Assembly (NCBI GenBank): GCA_009602725.1
Contig: WELB01000395.1
Coordinates: 1-53,478 of the forward strand
Length of the DNA stretch: 53,478 nucleotides
From: Spirogloea muscicola
Taxonomy: Eukaryota; Streptophyta; Zygnematophyceae; Spirogloeales; Spirogloeaceae
Direction of reading: 5' to 3'
Part shown: positions 1 to 11,640 of the stretch, piece by piece
How positions within the stretch are numbered: the first letter of the stretch is position 1
Layout: each line of letters opens with the position of its first letter
Translations under genes and position numbers: made by a program
The notes under the pieces: model-generated
Told to the model about the DNA's origin: nothing
What the model saw: only the letters and a program-made list of their open reading frames with translations
The model's database searches: none

Positions 1-429
1 GGGGGAGGGAGGGAGAGAGGGGGGGCGGGGCCCTCTCTCCCACGGCCCTGCCACTCGCCTGGCAGCGCGGCTTGGCCCCAGGCAGCCAAGCCGGCTCGCC
101 AGGCCCCGCCGGCCGGCGCGGGCGGCTGCCTGTAGAGCTTGTCGCTTGGTTGGGGCCCAAGGGCCGCGAGGTCGGATGTGTGTGCCAGATGCCGCTAATC
201 GATTGGCTGGAGGTAGCAACCGCTGCCGCCGGGGGCCCAATACGACGAACGCCCAGTAAGCGTGGGCCCCCGAGCCCGCCGCCCACCCGCCATCCCGCGG
301 GCTCGCCGGCCCGAGACCCCCCGGGTCGCTCAAGTAGATAATGCATCATCTGTCTCTGTTGGCTATGTGACGGACTTGCTACTGACTGCCAGTCCTAAGC
401 TTAAATGCTCGTGCTCTTTCGGCCCTTTC
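1..429. other. GC-rich sequence without a recognisable gene
   Basis: The window opens in a G-rich run and then GC-rich, inverted-word-rich sequence. Open frames exist on both strands but show no recognisable protein, domain or splice structure. It resembles other GC-rich blocks at 840-1063, 1456-1740, 12100-12330 and 15450-15640 in texture and is probably old mobile-element sequence. Confidence 0.4.
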
Positions 430-809
430 GGACATTGCATTTTCCTTTAGGCTGCCCTCTCACAGCGCACTTCGGATAGAGCCGCTTTCTCACAGCCATT
501 GCGTTAGAATAATGATTCTTCTGTCGGACCTTATTCCCACCTTTTTCTGGGCTGGCCTTCCACAGCCATCGCCATACTTTGAAAGACTGAGTCGAGAGCC
601 TTCGAAAAATGTTTTCGAGCATTGCACATTCCTTTAGGCTGCCCTCTCACAGCCCACTTCGGATAGCCGCTTTCTCACAGCCATTGCTTTACATCAGAAT
701 CATATTTCTCTGTCAGACCTTATTCCCACCTTCTTCTGGGCTGGCCTTCACAGCCATCGCCCTACTTTGAAAGACTGAGTCGAGAGCCTTCGAAAAATGA
801 ACAAAGCCG
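430..809 (+). repeat. Tandem direct duplication, unit about 187 bp
   Basis: The stretch 430-617 recurs at 620-809 with few changes. Shared words in order are TTCCTTTAGGCTGCCCTCTC, CACTTCGGATAG, CTTTCTCACAGCCATTGC, CTTATTCCCACC, GGGCTGGCC and GAGTCGAGAGCCTTCGAAAA. The unit contains the GGGCTGG...CAGCC hairpin word found in the dispersed retrotransposon tails, so it may be a duplicated 3' UTR fragment. Confidence 0.8.
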
Positions 810-839
810 TTAGCACGGTGACAATGACCTGGGAGGCCA

Positions 840-1063
840 CCATTGAGCCGGCCACTTGGCTGGCACCGCCCTGGGGCACGCCGGTCGTGGCGGCGTTCCG
901 GGGGGGCGGTAAGGGGGGTGTCAGCTGACAAAAGCACCGCCCATGGTGAGGCATGTCGATCGGGGTCCTCAGGCCACGCACGCTCGGGCCGGCCAGGTGC
1001 GCGCCGAGCTGGAACCTCGCCCCATCACGGCCCCAGCTGCCACCACGACGTGCAACTTGCAGA
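840..1063 (-). repeat. Inverted copy, arm 1, of a GC-rich element
   Basis: The reverse complement of this block matches 1456-1620 in patches: TGCAAGTTGCACGTCG at the start, then GGCCGTGAT-GGGCG, TCGGCGCG, GAGCGTGCGTG and GAGCTGACACC-like words. The two arms face each other across about 390 bases. No coding content is recognised. Confidence 0.55.
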
Positions 1064-1455
1064 TGCGAGGAGGGAGGAAGCGAGGGCGGGGGAAAGGAGG
1101 TGGTCACTTTTTCCATTTTACACAAGTAGATTTTTTAAGTTAAGGGCCATGGAGAGAGAGGGGGAGATGAGGGGAGAGGGAGTGAGAGAAGGAATAGCTC
1201 CGCCATTGAAGAAGTGGGGCTAGCAAAGCCAGTCCTGTTCCTTTCATAGAAGAAGGGCCGGAAGCCGCAGAAGGCACGAATGAGCTGTCTATGACTCCTT
1301 CGAGTGTGCGCTCAAAAATCTCTGGTCAGCAAGTGAAGATCAGTGTAAGTATAGGGCTGAAAAACGTCGCCCTGTCGGGGAGCAATGGGCAGTGGTAATT
1401 TATCACGTCACTGCGATGGAATGCTTCCTCCCTGTCGCTGCCGGGGCCTCGCTTC

Positions 1456-1740
1456 TGCAAGTTGCACGTCGAGGTGGCCGTGATTGGGCGGGGCCCCGGG
1501 CTCTCGGCGCGAAGCCTGGCAGGCCCGGGCGTGCGTGAGCTGACACCGCCCCGGCGCCGCCCAAAACCGACCCTCCGCGCGGCACACCCGGGGCCGGGCG
1601 CCGGCCCCGAGAGCCCGCCGTGGCAGCCGCGGTCGGCTTGGGCAGCCAGTACGTCACGAGCGTGGACATGCCGATAAGTATGATCGGATTGCTAATTCCT
1701 CTCTCTCTTGATTGGATTGAGATGCCGCGCCCCCGTGCCG
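1456..1740 (+). repeat. Inverted copy, arm 2, of a GC-rich element
   Basis: It begins TGCAAGTTGCACGTCG, the exact reverse complement of bases 1046-1061, and shares further words with arm 1 over about 160 bases. The remaining part to 1740 is unique here. It could be a remnant of a transposon or of a GC-rich retrotransposon body. Confidence 0.5.
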
Positions 1741-2359
1741 CCGACTGCGATGTGTGCGGCTCGCCAAGCATGGCGGCGAGCGCTGCAGCGCGCGGGCAGG
1801 ATGAGTGCGGCTGCTGATGTTAAAGATAGCGGCTGTGAGAGCCAGCCAGGTGCTTGCAGAGGGTATTTGTAGCTGTATAGCAGAGAATACGCGGACGTGG
1901 CGACACCTCCCTCTCCCACTCCCGTTCCCCTTGCTCTCGTCCGCCTCTTTCATCTTTCCTTTGCCCCACTTACTAAAGGCAAGTTGTTGCCTGAAGAATG
2001 TGCTGGCTGATTTGGCCACCCTTATATGTCTTGCGCACCGCATGCCTCTCTTTCCGCATGCCTCTCGGATTACCTCCAATGTGATCAGCTCCTGCCAGCG
2101 GCACTGGACATCTTTGGCTGCTCAGGTCCTCCTTTTCTTACTCTGCTTCAGAATATAGCCAATCTAGGCTACACACGACATGCAAATGTGTTCCCGGCTG
2201 AGATAGGCTTGCCAGCTGCATATCTGTCGTTCTTGCCACGACGAGTTACGGCCTGTTTGCAGCGTGCTCAGGCTAATGCTTTTGCACCAGAAAGCTGGGC
2301 GAGCTCTTGTTGGTGGCAGAAGGGCTTCGTATGTGCCATCGAGTATTCAGGCATCGGTT

Positions 2360-2475
2360 AGCGACCTTCATGTTTTGACCCGTGGTTACTGAGCGGGTCA
2401 ATCTACTGTAGGTTATGTAGGTATTAAGATGTGCTTGCCTTGTACTTAGCCATTTAGCCTTCCCTTGTTTCAAAT
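2360..2475 (+). repeat. Dispersed repeat ending in an AGATGTGCTTGCCT-type tail (copy 1)
   Basis: The order AGCGACCTT, GACCCGTGGTTACTGAGCG, TAAGATGTGCTTGCCTTGTA and TTAGCC is repeated at 15670-15790, and its tail alone at 11650-11720. The reverse complement of the tail occurs at 22755-22855 and 24775-24840. GTGGTTACTGA encodes the end RGY-stop in the retrotransposon reading frame seen elsewhere, so these are likely tails of one subfamily. Confidence 0.6.
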
Positions 2476-2681
2476 ACACGATGTTTCCTCTTCCCCTCCA
2501 GCCCTTTCGAGGCTCATCCCTCCCCTTCTTGAGTCTCTTTCCCTCTTCTGTAGAGACAGCTCCTACCAAATTGACAGCTGTGGCTGTGAGAGGCCATTTA
2601 AGAGTCCCGCGGCGCTCGGCCCTCGGCTCAGCCCGCCTGGCTCTTGCCTCCAAACCTGCTTGCCCATCTGGCTACCTGCAA

Positions 2682-3842
2682 ATGCGGACATCCAGTCTGG
2701 CTTGCGAGGCTCGGCAGCTGCCCTTCCGTTACCTCGTGCTGCTTGCCGTCGTTGCACCTTTCTGCTGCAGCCATGTCGAGGCTGTCAATGAGGAGCTCGA
2801 GTACGCCATTCTCAGCAACAAGACCGGGGAGATGTTTCACGCCAAGGGGCTGCCAGTTGGCATGACAACCAACAGCGACGACTGCATCCTGGTGCATCAC
2901 ACAGGCTGCACTGCGAGGGCAAGGTGAGTGGACGAAGTGCCCCCTTTGCTACAGCTGTCATGCTTTGAGGTGGCCGTCTCTTCCTACTCAGCGCATCCAG
3001 AACACAGGCAAATCTGCGCAAATCAGCAGACGTGGGCGTCTCGTGTAACCCTTCGGAAACATGGTCCCTGGGATTGACGGTTTCCTTCTTGATGCGGCAG
3101 ATGGCGCTGTGTGACATGTGAGGCAGGAGATCACATGGCGGCTGATCGCTTCACCAGCTGCCATGTCAAATTCGAGCCCGTGGAAGGAGCATCCTTAGTT
3201 CGTTTGACATGTCAGGCTCTTAACCACATGACAGAGGGAGTCTCCAAGCTTGTCGATACCGGCTACTACCCCAAGCTCTTTCCAACAGCGCTGCGCAAGT
3301 GCACCTGGCCTCATGAGCGCGTCCCTCCACTCCGGGCTCGTCGCACAAAACTCTGTATTGATACCCAGGAGCGTTATGAAGGGCTTCAACGCGAGAGGCG
3401 AATGGCAGGTGGCGGCTCCACGTGTTCAACGGCTGCCATAATATGCCGTGCAGGGGCGCTCCTGGCGGAACAGCAGGCAGTTGTTGCTGCGAAGGAGGCT
3501 GCACCCCTTCGTGTAAGATACTCCTCCACCCATTTGTGTCAATACCATTCGGGATAATACACATGCATTTGAAGTGTTGTTGCTTCCGTAAGCATGGGGC
3601 CAGCCATGGATATGGCTGCACGGTACACAAGTACTGCAATCGTCCACACAGGAGTGCTTAATAACGTTCACACTGGAAGTACAAACTCTAGCACCATTTA
3701 GGTTGTCAATATTTGCACATCAACCCGCGATGTGAATACGGGATGAAGACCATAACTCCTGCTTGCTGTTGCCACTTTCTGGCAGGTGGGTGCGCTTGCC
3801 AAGACGTGGGGACCAATGGCAATACCGACTGCCAACGCGTAT
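2682..3842 (+). CDS. Candidate secreted protein gene, three exons, family unknown
   Basis: Exon 1 (2682-2923) begins ATG and encodes a likely signal peptide, FRYLVLLAVVAPFCCSHVEA, then NEELEYAILSNKTGEMFHAK with an NKT sequon, and ends at a good GTGAGT donor. Exon 2 (3101-3512) follows a GCGGCAG acceptor in phase 2 and encodes RWRCVTCEAGDHMAADRFTS and a further stretch with scattered cysteines, ending at CGT before GTAAGA. A phase-0 acceptor at 3786 would add about 19 residues to a TAA at 3841-3843. I do not recognise the family. The 3' end is uncertain: another frame after the same acceptor is cysteine-rich (GCACQD), and cysteine-rich coding-like sequence continues to 4302. Confidence 0.4.
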
Positions 3843-3948
3843 TAACAGCTTCCAGCAATGGCTATGAGGCCGCAGCCGTAGGTGAATACTTTTCGAAGCA
3901 AGACAGTCTAAGTCAAGTATACCTCCAGGATCATAAGTACGCCTGTGT

Positions 3949-4302
3949 ATGGCTAGATGCGGTCACACTTGCAAAGCGTCTCACAATGCTAGCTGCACAG
4001 GAACCGACAATCGTGCAGGTGTCAGCTCCAGTAACCTGCCAATTTGTATGCATCCGGTAGATCTGCTGTGCTCTGCCATTGAGCAACTACTGTGGTCCGT
4101 GGTGATCCTCATGAGTTTGCATTGTTTTGGCAGCTTGTCCACAGTCAGTATGAATCATGGATGTGACTGTTCCGCAGTGCTGAGTGGCTACCTCTGCACA
4201 TGTGATACAGACGGATGTAGTGGGTACTCTGGCGGAGACGGCAGAACGAATTTTGCAACTACCGTGGGATGTCACGGCGTTGATTATGGTCACTGTATGT
4301 GA
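3949..4302 (+). CDS. Possible cysteine-rich exon(s), uncertain
   Basis: One open frame contains two cysteine-rich patches, CLCMARCGHTCKASHNASC near 3945-4000 and NHGCDCSAVLSGYLCTCDTD with GCHGVDYGHCM before a TGA at 4300-4302. The stretch between them is less protein-like and could be an intron (donor GCAG then GTGTCAGC near 4017; an acceptor before the second patch). It may be the 3' part of the secreted-protein candidate just upstream or unrelated. Support is only cysteine density and an open frame. Confidence 0.2.
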   Translation: MARCGHTCKASHNASCTGTDNRAGVSSSNLPICMHPVDLLCSAIEQLLWSVVILMSLHCFGSLSTVSMNHGCDCSAVLSGYLCTCDTDGCSGYSGGDGRTNFATTVGCHGVDYGHCM

Positions 4303-4330
4303 AGTGGTCGACTTGCGACCGCATGGGGTT

Positions 4331-4503
4331 TGCGGAGCTTGCTGAGTCAAATCGATGAGACGAGGAGATACAATAACATGAAGTTGTCAATTTGCGCTGC
4401 CTTACTGGTCGGCAGGCACCTGTAGGTTGCAGAGCTTGATGACTCAAATGGATGGGCTAGAGGATCGACTATCATGAAATTAGAAAAATTGCGGCTGCTT
4501 ACG
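4331..4503 (+). repeat. Short tandem duplication, offset about 100 bp
   Basis: The stretch GCGGAGCTTG, GAGTCAAAT, GATGAG, GAGGA, ACATGAA and TTGCGCTGCCTTAC at 4331-4404 is repeated with divergence at 4430-4503. No gene is apparent. Confidence 0.55.
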
Positions 4504-4638
4504 ATTCGGGGCGGCTGTGAAGATCGGCAGAGTGCAACACAGAGAAATCGGGAGTGCAAATTAGGGGTTCGGAGCTGTCAGGCTGGGCAACAGGGCCCTC
4601 TCAGTACTCCCGTTGGGGAGCTGCGCTTCAATACTGGC

Positions 4639-4720
4639 GTTTAGGGTTTAGGGTTTAGGGTTTAGGAGTTTAGGGTTTAGGAGAATAAGAGGGTTCAGGG
4701 TTTAGGGTTTAGGAGAATAA
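4639..4720 (+). repeat. Interstitial telomere-type repeat (TTTAGGG)n
   Basis: Four tandem TTTAGGG units at 4639-4667 are followed by interrupted units separated by GAATAAGAG. This heptamer is the telomere repeat of most land plants and many green algae. The array is short and internal, so it is an interstitial tract and not a chromosome end. Confidence 0.9.
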
Positions 4721-5447
4721 GAGCCTGCCCTTAACGAATAGGATATGACAAGGTTGTCCGTGGAATAACTCAACATTAACAGCCTCGGATATTTGTCTCT
4801 GAAAGCTGCGCATGGTGTGCTTTAACATTCCTGTTTGATTGCCTAAGCAGGCACAATGAGCAAGATTCACATGCAAGATGCTGCATTCACATGCACATCA
4901 TTCTACCAGGTGCAATTGTCAGGTGCCTAAGGGGTTTATAGGATGCACAAAATTTCTAGCACAGTCTAGCAAAGAAATCTACACAAGAGAAGGAGGATCA
5001 CACTTGGTGATGTCTCCTTGCTATCTTCCCTGGAAAGCATTGAGCGAGAGGAGAGGGGAAGACGAAGGAGATGGAGTATGTTCGCGGGAGATGGGGAGAT
5101 AAGCTTAATGCATTGCTTACAGGCACAGGGAGTGAAAAGACTGTTGATGGGTAACGAATGCTCAAGGACTGACGGCAAACAATGGGAGTGACATTGTTTG
5201 AAAGACAGTGCGACGAGGAAGAACCAAGGAAAATGGTAGGAGTACAGACAGGAAGAGGGGGGGGAGTTTAAATGAGAGATAAAAACGGGAAGAGAGAGTG
5301 GCGGGTGTACAGAGTGAGTGCATTTGAGAAGCTTGATTCAATTTCCTCGTGAAATTTCAGACAAAGGCATGAATTGACCCTCTAAAGTGAACCTTTCCAA
5401 AAGACCTTATCAATTATTTAGATAGCATAATCTGCATTGAGAATATC
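4721..5447. other. No gene seen
   Basis: AT-moderate sequence with a purine-rich patch near 5040-5300. Open frames are short and none shows a domain, signal peptide or splice pattern I would support. Confidence 0.5.
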
Positions 5448-5637
5448 ATGTTACAGCAGGATCGTTGACCAACCTAGGTGACTCCATATTTCTCTCTTTA
5501 GAAGTATAGCTGTTCTGGACCAAAGGAGTACTTGAGAATCTCATGGGACACTGTTACAACAAGATCATTGACCAACTAAGTGATTCCACATTTTCCCCTT
5601 TAGAAGTACAGCTGTTCTGGATCGATTGGAGTACGTG
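5448..5637 (+). repeat. Tandem duplication of about 101 bp next to the (TG)n tract
   Basis: The words TGTTACA-CA, GATC-TTGACCAAC, GTGA-TCCA, TTTAGAAGTA-AGCTGTTCTGGA and GGAGTAC occur twice at an offset of about 101 bases. Confidence 0.75.
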
Positions 5638-6460
<823 letters not shown>

Positions 6461-6476
6461 CCCGAGGAGGGGGGGG

Positions 6477-6478
<2 letters not shown>

Positions 6479-6569
<91 letters not shown>

Positions 6570-6570
6570 N

Positions 6571-6622
<52 letters not shown>
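6479..6622 (+). repeat. (GA)n microsatellite with one N at 6570
   Basis: A near-perfect GA tract interrupted by an assembly N, so its true length is unknown. Confidence 0.97.
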
Positions 6623-6671
6623 CAAGACAAGCCAGGGAGAGAGAGGATGTAAGAACAAGTGGAGGAAGAGG

Positions 6672-6745
6672 AAGGGAAAGCACGCGGCGCGCGTGAATTG
6701 AAAACGTGGCCAAATTCAAGCCAGCACATCGTTCAGGCAAAACCT
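6672..6745 (+). repeat. Dispersed repeat with TGAATTGAAA...GTTCAGGCA (copy 1)
   Basis: CGCGGCGCGCGTGAATTGAA, GGCCAAATTCAAGCCA and CATCGTTCAGGCAAA recur at 13440-13530 and, in part, at 12620-12680. A reverse-complement relative is at 26595-26660. On the minus strand the copies share a peptide-like pattern, EQC/YIGLNW-PF, suggesting an old coding segment of a mobile element. Confidence 0.6.
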
Positions 6746-6984
6746 AGTACAAAAGTGGGAAAAAGGATAGAAAGCCATAGAAGCCAGGAGAGACATAATG
6801 CAAGAGGGAAAATTGAGAAAGGGGGAATTTCCGGACTCGGAAAGGCTTTGACATGTTGGGGGCGATGCATTTACCAGCCTAGGAGCCAAGCGTCCACGGG
6901 TGAGAGATACAAACCTGTTGCAGCACCCACTTAACACAGCCTGCAGGTCGAGTCTGCGAAGTCTCCCAGATTCTCAAGTCACAC

Positions 6985-7300
6985 TGGGCTGGCTTTTCAC
7001 AGCCCTCGGCCCCTTCAGGAGAGCTAAGTTTTGTTGTTTTCTCTGAGGGGACAACCTAGGTGTTGGGATCACATTGTGCTGGTGGCTGGTGAGGAAGCGG
7101 CTCTCCTAGAGGGGGCGAGGGGGCAAGGGCTGTGAACAGCCAGCCCGAAAATTGACAAGGTTCAAAGGGGCAACAAGCGCTGTCTTAGAACTTGGGTAGA
7201 CTGGATCAAGTAAAAGCCACAAGTGAGGAGCCGCAGATCCGGAAGGACTAGCAGCCGGAAAGCAATGCTTCAGACGAAAGCCAGAGGCTGCAGCGACTGC
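6985..7300 (-). mobile_element. LINE tail fragments: 3' UTR hairpin module and C-terminal coding remnant
   Basis: On the minus strand, 7300-7200 encodes a version of the shared C-terminal motif (AAASGFR, FPAAS), and 7175-7085 is the UTR module with GGGCTGGCTGTTCACAGCCC and GAGCCGCTTCC. A plus-strand hairpin word lies at about 6990-7010. Coding then UTR in the same order as other copies supports a 5'-truncated retrotransposon. Confidence 0.6.
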
Positions 7301-7327
7301 TTGCACTTACATCCTCTTCTCTTCTGG

Positions 7328-7563
7328 CTTGTCTTCTCTCTCGCTCTCGCTCTTTCTCTCTCGCTCACTCTCTCTCTCTCGCTCTCTCCCTCTCCCTCTC
7401 CCTCTCTCTCCCTCTCCCTCTCTCCCTCTCTCCGTCTCTTCCTCCCTTTCTCTCTCCCTCTCTTCCTCCCCCTCTCTGTCTCTCTCTTCCTCCCCCTCTC
7501 TCTCTCTCCCTCCCCCTCTCTCTCTCTCTCCCTCCCTCTTTCTCTCTTCCTCTCTCTCTCTGG
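7328..7563 (+). repeat. Polypyrimidine (TCTC/CCCT)n tract
   Basis: About 235 bases of almost pure C and T on the plus strand, in irregular CTCTCT and CCTCCC words. The Ser-Leu-Pro and Arg-Glu frames over it are artefacts. Confidence 0.95.
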
Positions 7564-7719
7564 CTTGTGAGAGGCCCAAAAGGAAGAAAGGGGGCGAGTG
7601 CTGTCTCTTTGAAAGGCGTCGAGTGCTGTGAAAAGCCTAGCCCAAGAAGAAGATAAATTCAAAAGCTCAAAAGCCCCGAAAGAATGGCATGCACGCTATA
7701 TGGTTTCCATAATGTGAGC

Positions 7720-10555
7720 CAAACTTCGTCAACTGGGCTTTGTAAAGAACACGTCCCTCTGCGTAAGCCCTATTCGTCTCGTAGCAGTAAACGTAGAGAC
7801 AATGCGCGAGCTTCCCAACAGTGCAAGTGCCACGTCGAAGAGGTGCGTGAGCCACGCAGTGGCAAAACTGGCTTTGGCCTTCCGGCGGCTGGGCCTGCCG
7901 GCATGCTCGCCAGCATGGGCCCTGTCGGCGCAGCCGCTGCCCGTTCTCGCGCCTTCATTGACTTACGTTGGATGAGCTGTTTCTTCCTGAGTTGAGCCTT
8001 GAGGCCAAGCCAGACACACCCTCAGAGGAGCTAGGGAATGTACATTATCAGACGGACGCAGCAGTCAAGGGCGCGCGACATTGACTTGTGCGCAACCTTG
8101 ACTAATGGCGCGCGACGACGACAAAGGCGCAACCTGGAAGTCTGGCGCGCAAATGATGATAATAAGGGTCTTCACAGCGATTGCCTCTTGTCGCTCTTTC
8201 CAGTGCCAACATCGGCGCTGCTTTCAGCTGTTGGAAAGAGTGTGTTTTGTAAACTCTTGACTGCTAGCATATGGTCTAGGTCTAGCTGTTCTGTGTGGAG
8301 CTGCGTTGTAGCGTCTTGGGATGCTCATCACGGACAGCGGTAGACGAGGTCCGGGGTCATAAGACTCTGGAGGGCAGGCAGCCCTTGCTCTTCTCAACAT
8401 CTTCGGGCCCTCCTAGTCCGGTCGCTCCCCAGTCGCCGCCGCCGCTGCCGCCGCCGCCGCTGTCGCAGCCGCTGTCGTCGCCACACCATGGCAGCCGCTG
8501 CATTCTTACATCAGCAACACTTCCCGGCTGTGCCGTTCATATGTCTGCTTGAGGAAGCAGACAGAGACACCCGATCGGCCTCCTGCTTAGAAGCCTGATT
8601 TCCAGGCATCTGTCAAGCCACTAACCTGCGGCATTGACATTTCAACTGGAAAAAGCATCGTCAATCAGTGATGGGACTTGCCTTCAGATCCGCGTGTACC
8701 AGAAACGGTGAGGCTGGTCAGATTACCTGGTGAGGCTTGTCAGATCACCTGACATCCACTGTGACATGCTGTACAATGATGCCACGATGCTATCAGGCCC
8801 CGCATTCTGCAATAGATGATTCTACGCGCATTCGTATTGTCTCTCCATGGTCGTACTTCGCGAAGGTCTCAATGTTGCCAAAGCATGATCATGGCTTACG
8901 CTTGTCACCAGTGAGCGCCTCGTCAGCACATGAGTTTGTGACGGCGAGGGTACTTTCTCGTCATTATAGCTGTCACGCTGTGGAACGGTTTCGGATGACT
9001 GCAAGGTCGTTGATCAGCGCGGTGGAGGGCAACTGATATCCTACTTTCAGCCTAACGTCTATGTACACAATTGGCGGTCAACAAAGGTGGTGTAGGTGGC
9101 GCGCTTGCAACCCGCTTGGAATGCCCACCGGCAAGGTCCTGTTATACGGTGCTGCCAGCCTCTGAATGCCATAAAAATACACAACAAAAAGAAGGAAGTG
9201 CTCATGACCCTTTTTAGCAAAGCTCCACGCGTGCACATCGCACTGTCATGTAACTCGACCACAATCATCAAGCAAAAGTGACTAGCTTAGATCACTCAGT
9301 AGCCCTAAAATATGACAGCAATAGAGTAATCACATATTGTAAGCCTTGCCATGACTCTTGTTGAAATACACTTACAGAAAGCGGCGTGCTAAACGGCTGT
9401 TGATGGCAGCAAAGGACGAGTGAAGAGCCCAGCTTAGGAGGGGAACGAGACAAAATCTTAGCAGTGTGCGAGGCCACCATAGAGCCGTAAAGAGCGTGAC
9501 GTCTATCATGAACGCGACGGCTCCGAACGGTCTAGTGGGCTCAGCCTCAGACATGGATCAGGCCTTCAATTGGGGTCGGTCTAAGGTGCAAGTTTAGGGC
9601 TCAGCAGTGGCGGTGGCGGGAGCTTATGGAGGAGGGGAGTGTCACGACCGGAAACGGCCACGTGCGCCGGCGGAGGCAGTGCCTGGCCCAGGCAAGGCCA
9701 ACATACACGTGCGGGAATGTCGGAGACCTAGGCTGAGTAAAAATCTAGGCTCGTGCATCACGTGGTCCCACGTATATCTACATACCATGTATATATACAT
9801 TGGTACTTCTCTGCTGTCGGTGGTGGGCGGTGGTGTCATCACACTTCGGGTGCCGTCACCGTCAAGAGAGCGCCCCTCCATGCTGGCAAAGCCCCACCAG
9901 GTCCATCTCCTCCTCAGCGAGAGAGACGCTAGTCCTACAGGAGCGGGATCGCTGAGAAGGTATAAATCAGGAGAAAGTGGACAAGGGCCAGTGAGGAGCC
10001 CCAGTAGCGAAGCGCACAGCACTCAGCAAGGAAGCGGCCATTACTGCCTTCTGTGTGAATAGCCTCGCGAGCACGGTCGAAGGAGAAACGAGCGAGCTCC
10101 AACGAGACGGGCAACGGCTGTCATCGACCAGCCCGTAAGGCACACACTATTAGTTGCCATAAGCATCTGCTTACCAGAAGATACAAACACAGAGTACGTG
10201 GTACTGCAATGATCTTTAATCGAGCGGGGAAAGCTCCTGCAGATCTTTGCGAACACATTTGGTTGTTTAGTTGCTTCTGTCTTTTTGCCTTGCATCTCGC
10301 CCTTGCTCTGCAATGACGGCAAGCTCTCAAGGTTGATGTTAAGAAGAAGTCCAAATCTGTATGCACTCTGCTTACAAAACGGGGAGCCGACAAGCTCACT
10401 ACAATAAGCATATCCTCTTGAGGATGTTGTCCCATGCTCATGAACATCTCATGCTTGTGTAAGAACAGTAATCCACAGCTGGTATGTCAGGTACTAAAAG
10501 TTTCCGTCTGCTCCAGCTTCAGCAAGTTGCAACTTGCGATGTGGTATCGTCCCCC
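7720..10555 (+). repeat. Left arm of a large inverted duplication
   Basis: Read forward, this stretch matches the reverse complement of 18555-23165 in collinear order: 7720-7925 with 22978-23165, 7990-8165 with 22255-22425, 8165-8270 with 20495-20577, and 8560-10555 with 18555-20465. Landmarks include GGTAGGTGGCGCGCTTGCAA (near 9092), CTGTCGGTGGTGGGCGGTG (near 9817) and GATGTTGTCCCA (near 10424). No intact gene is seen in either arm. Confidence 0.8.
8438..8478 (+). repeat. (CCG/CTG)n trinucleotide-rich patch
   Basis: CCGCCGCCGCTGCCGCCGCC and neighbouring CGCTGTCGCAG words form a short GC-rich triplet tract. Confidence 0.7.
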
Positions 10556-11260
10556 TAAGCGGACGCAGGACCGGTCGACAAGGCCTCGGTCGGCACGGCC
10601 CCCCCGCTCCGTGGCACCCCCAGCCTTACTCCCCCCCCCCGCCATTTCTCCTGCTACTGCTGCTGCATCCCACTTCTCTAGCAGTTGCCGAAACGGAACC
10701 AGGACAGGTCGCCCCAATCGGCACTTCCGGCCCTCGTTTCCACCTCCGCCATCCTTCCTGCCACTGCTGCTGCCTCCCTCTCCTCTAGCAGCTCCAGAAG
10801 CAGACGCAGGCCAGGTCGACAAAGCCCCCATCGGCACTTCCGGCCTTCTTCCTACCACCCCCCCAGTCCCTCCTGCCACTGCTGCTGCCCCACTCCTCTA
10901 GCAGCTCCAGAAGCAGACGCAGGACAGGTCGACAAGATCCGCATCGGCACTTGCGCCCCTCATTTTCCCCCCCCCCGCCGTCCCTCCTCCCACTGCTGCT
11001 GCTACACTCCTCTAGCAGCTCCTGAAGCGGACCCAGGCCAGGTCGACAAGGCCCCCATCGGCACTTTCGACCCTCCTTTCCCACCCCTGCCATCCCTCCT
11101 GCCACTGCTGCTGCCCAACTCCTCTAGCGGCTCCAGCAGGAGAGGTCGACAAGGCCCCAGATTGCTCTTCCGGCCCTCCTTCTCACCCCCGCCATCCCTC
11201 CTGCTACTGCTGCTGCCGCCTCACTTCTCTAGCAGCTCCAGAAAGAGAATGCGGCTGCTG
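10555..11260 (+). repeat. Minisatellite, about 105-135 bp unit, six copies
   Basis: The anchor GGTCGACAAG-type word recurs at 10574, 10708 (GGTCGCCC), 10815, 10928, 11042 and 11145. Each unit then has ATCGGCACTTCCGGCCCTCC, a C-rich run, CCTCCTGCCACTGCTGCTGC, CTCCTCTAGCAGCTCCAGAA and GCGGACGCAGGAC. A lone unit is at 11515-11640 and inverted units are at 12720-12960. The open frames here are products of the repeat. Confidence 0.9.
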
Positions 11261-11515
11261 ATCTTAATGGAGCGGCTGTGAAAGCCAGCCAGATGCATAC
11301 AGGTGATCTTGACGGAGCCACCGGGTAGGCAGACAGGGCGCTCTTAGTAGCCCCCGGGTCAGCAGTAGGAAGTCAGATGAGCTGAGAGGAGGAAGAGCAA
11401 TCCCGCTGCGCAAGCCAGAGGCTGCCGCAAGGGCGCGACGGGCGCGGCGGTGCAAAGCAAGCGCTTGGGAGCGCTGGAGGGACATAGAATCGCATGCGGT
11501 TGCAGGAAACAAGAC
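11261..11515 (-). mobile_element. LINE C-terminal coding remnant
   Basis: On the minus strand the frame reads SLQRSQALALHRRARRALAA, then ASGLRSG and SSSDFLLLTRG, matching the motif series SLQRS...RALAAASGFRQG...PAAS-SD-RLL-R seen in several copies in this window. The series is the extreme C-terminus of a retrotransposon reverse-transcriptase ORF. Confidence 0.6.
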
Positions 11516-11640
11516 CTAAAGCGGACGCAAGAAAGGCCCCCATGGGCACTTCCGGCCCTCCTTCCCCTTTCCCCCCCTGCCTTCCCTCCTGTCCCTGCTG
11601 CTGCCCAACTCCTCTAGCAGTTCCAGAAGCTGCTAAATGC
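11515..11640 (+). repeat. Single displaced unit of the ~110-bp minisatellite
   Basis: GCGGACGCA, GGGCACTTCCGGCCCTCCTT, CTGCTGCTGCCCAACTCC and CTCTAGCAGTTCCAGAAGC match the array at 10555-11260. Confidence 0.85.

Noticed and set aside
4639-4720. A true chromosome end
   Set aside because: Only a few TTTAGGG units are present and ordinary sequence continues on both sides.
9607-10062. 151-residue open frame in the left inverted arm
   Set aside because: The frame is not kept in the right-arm copy, so it is probably not under coding constraint.
10555-11260. Pro- and Leu-rich coding gene (198-residue frame)
   Set aside because: The frame follows the minisatellite units and changes frame among them. 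The same units occur inverted and alone nearby.
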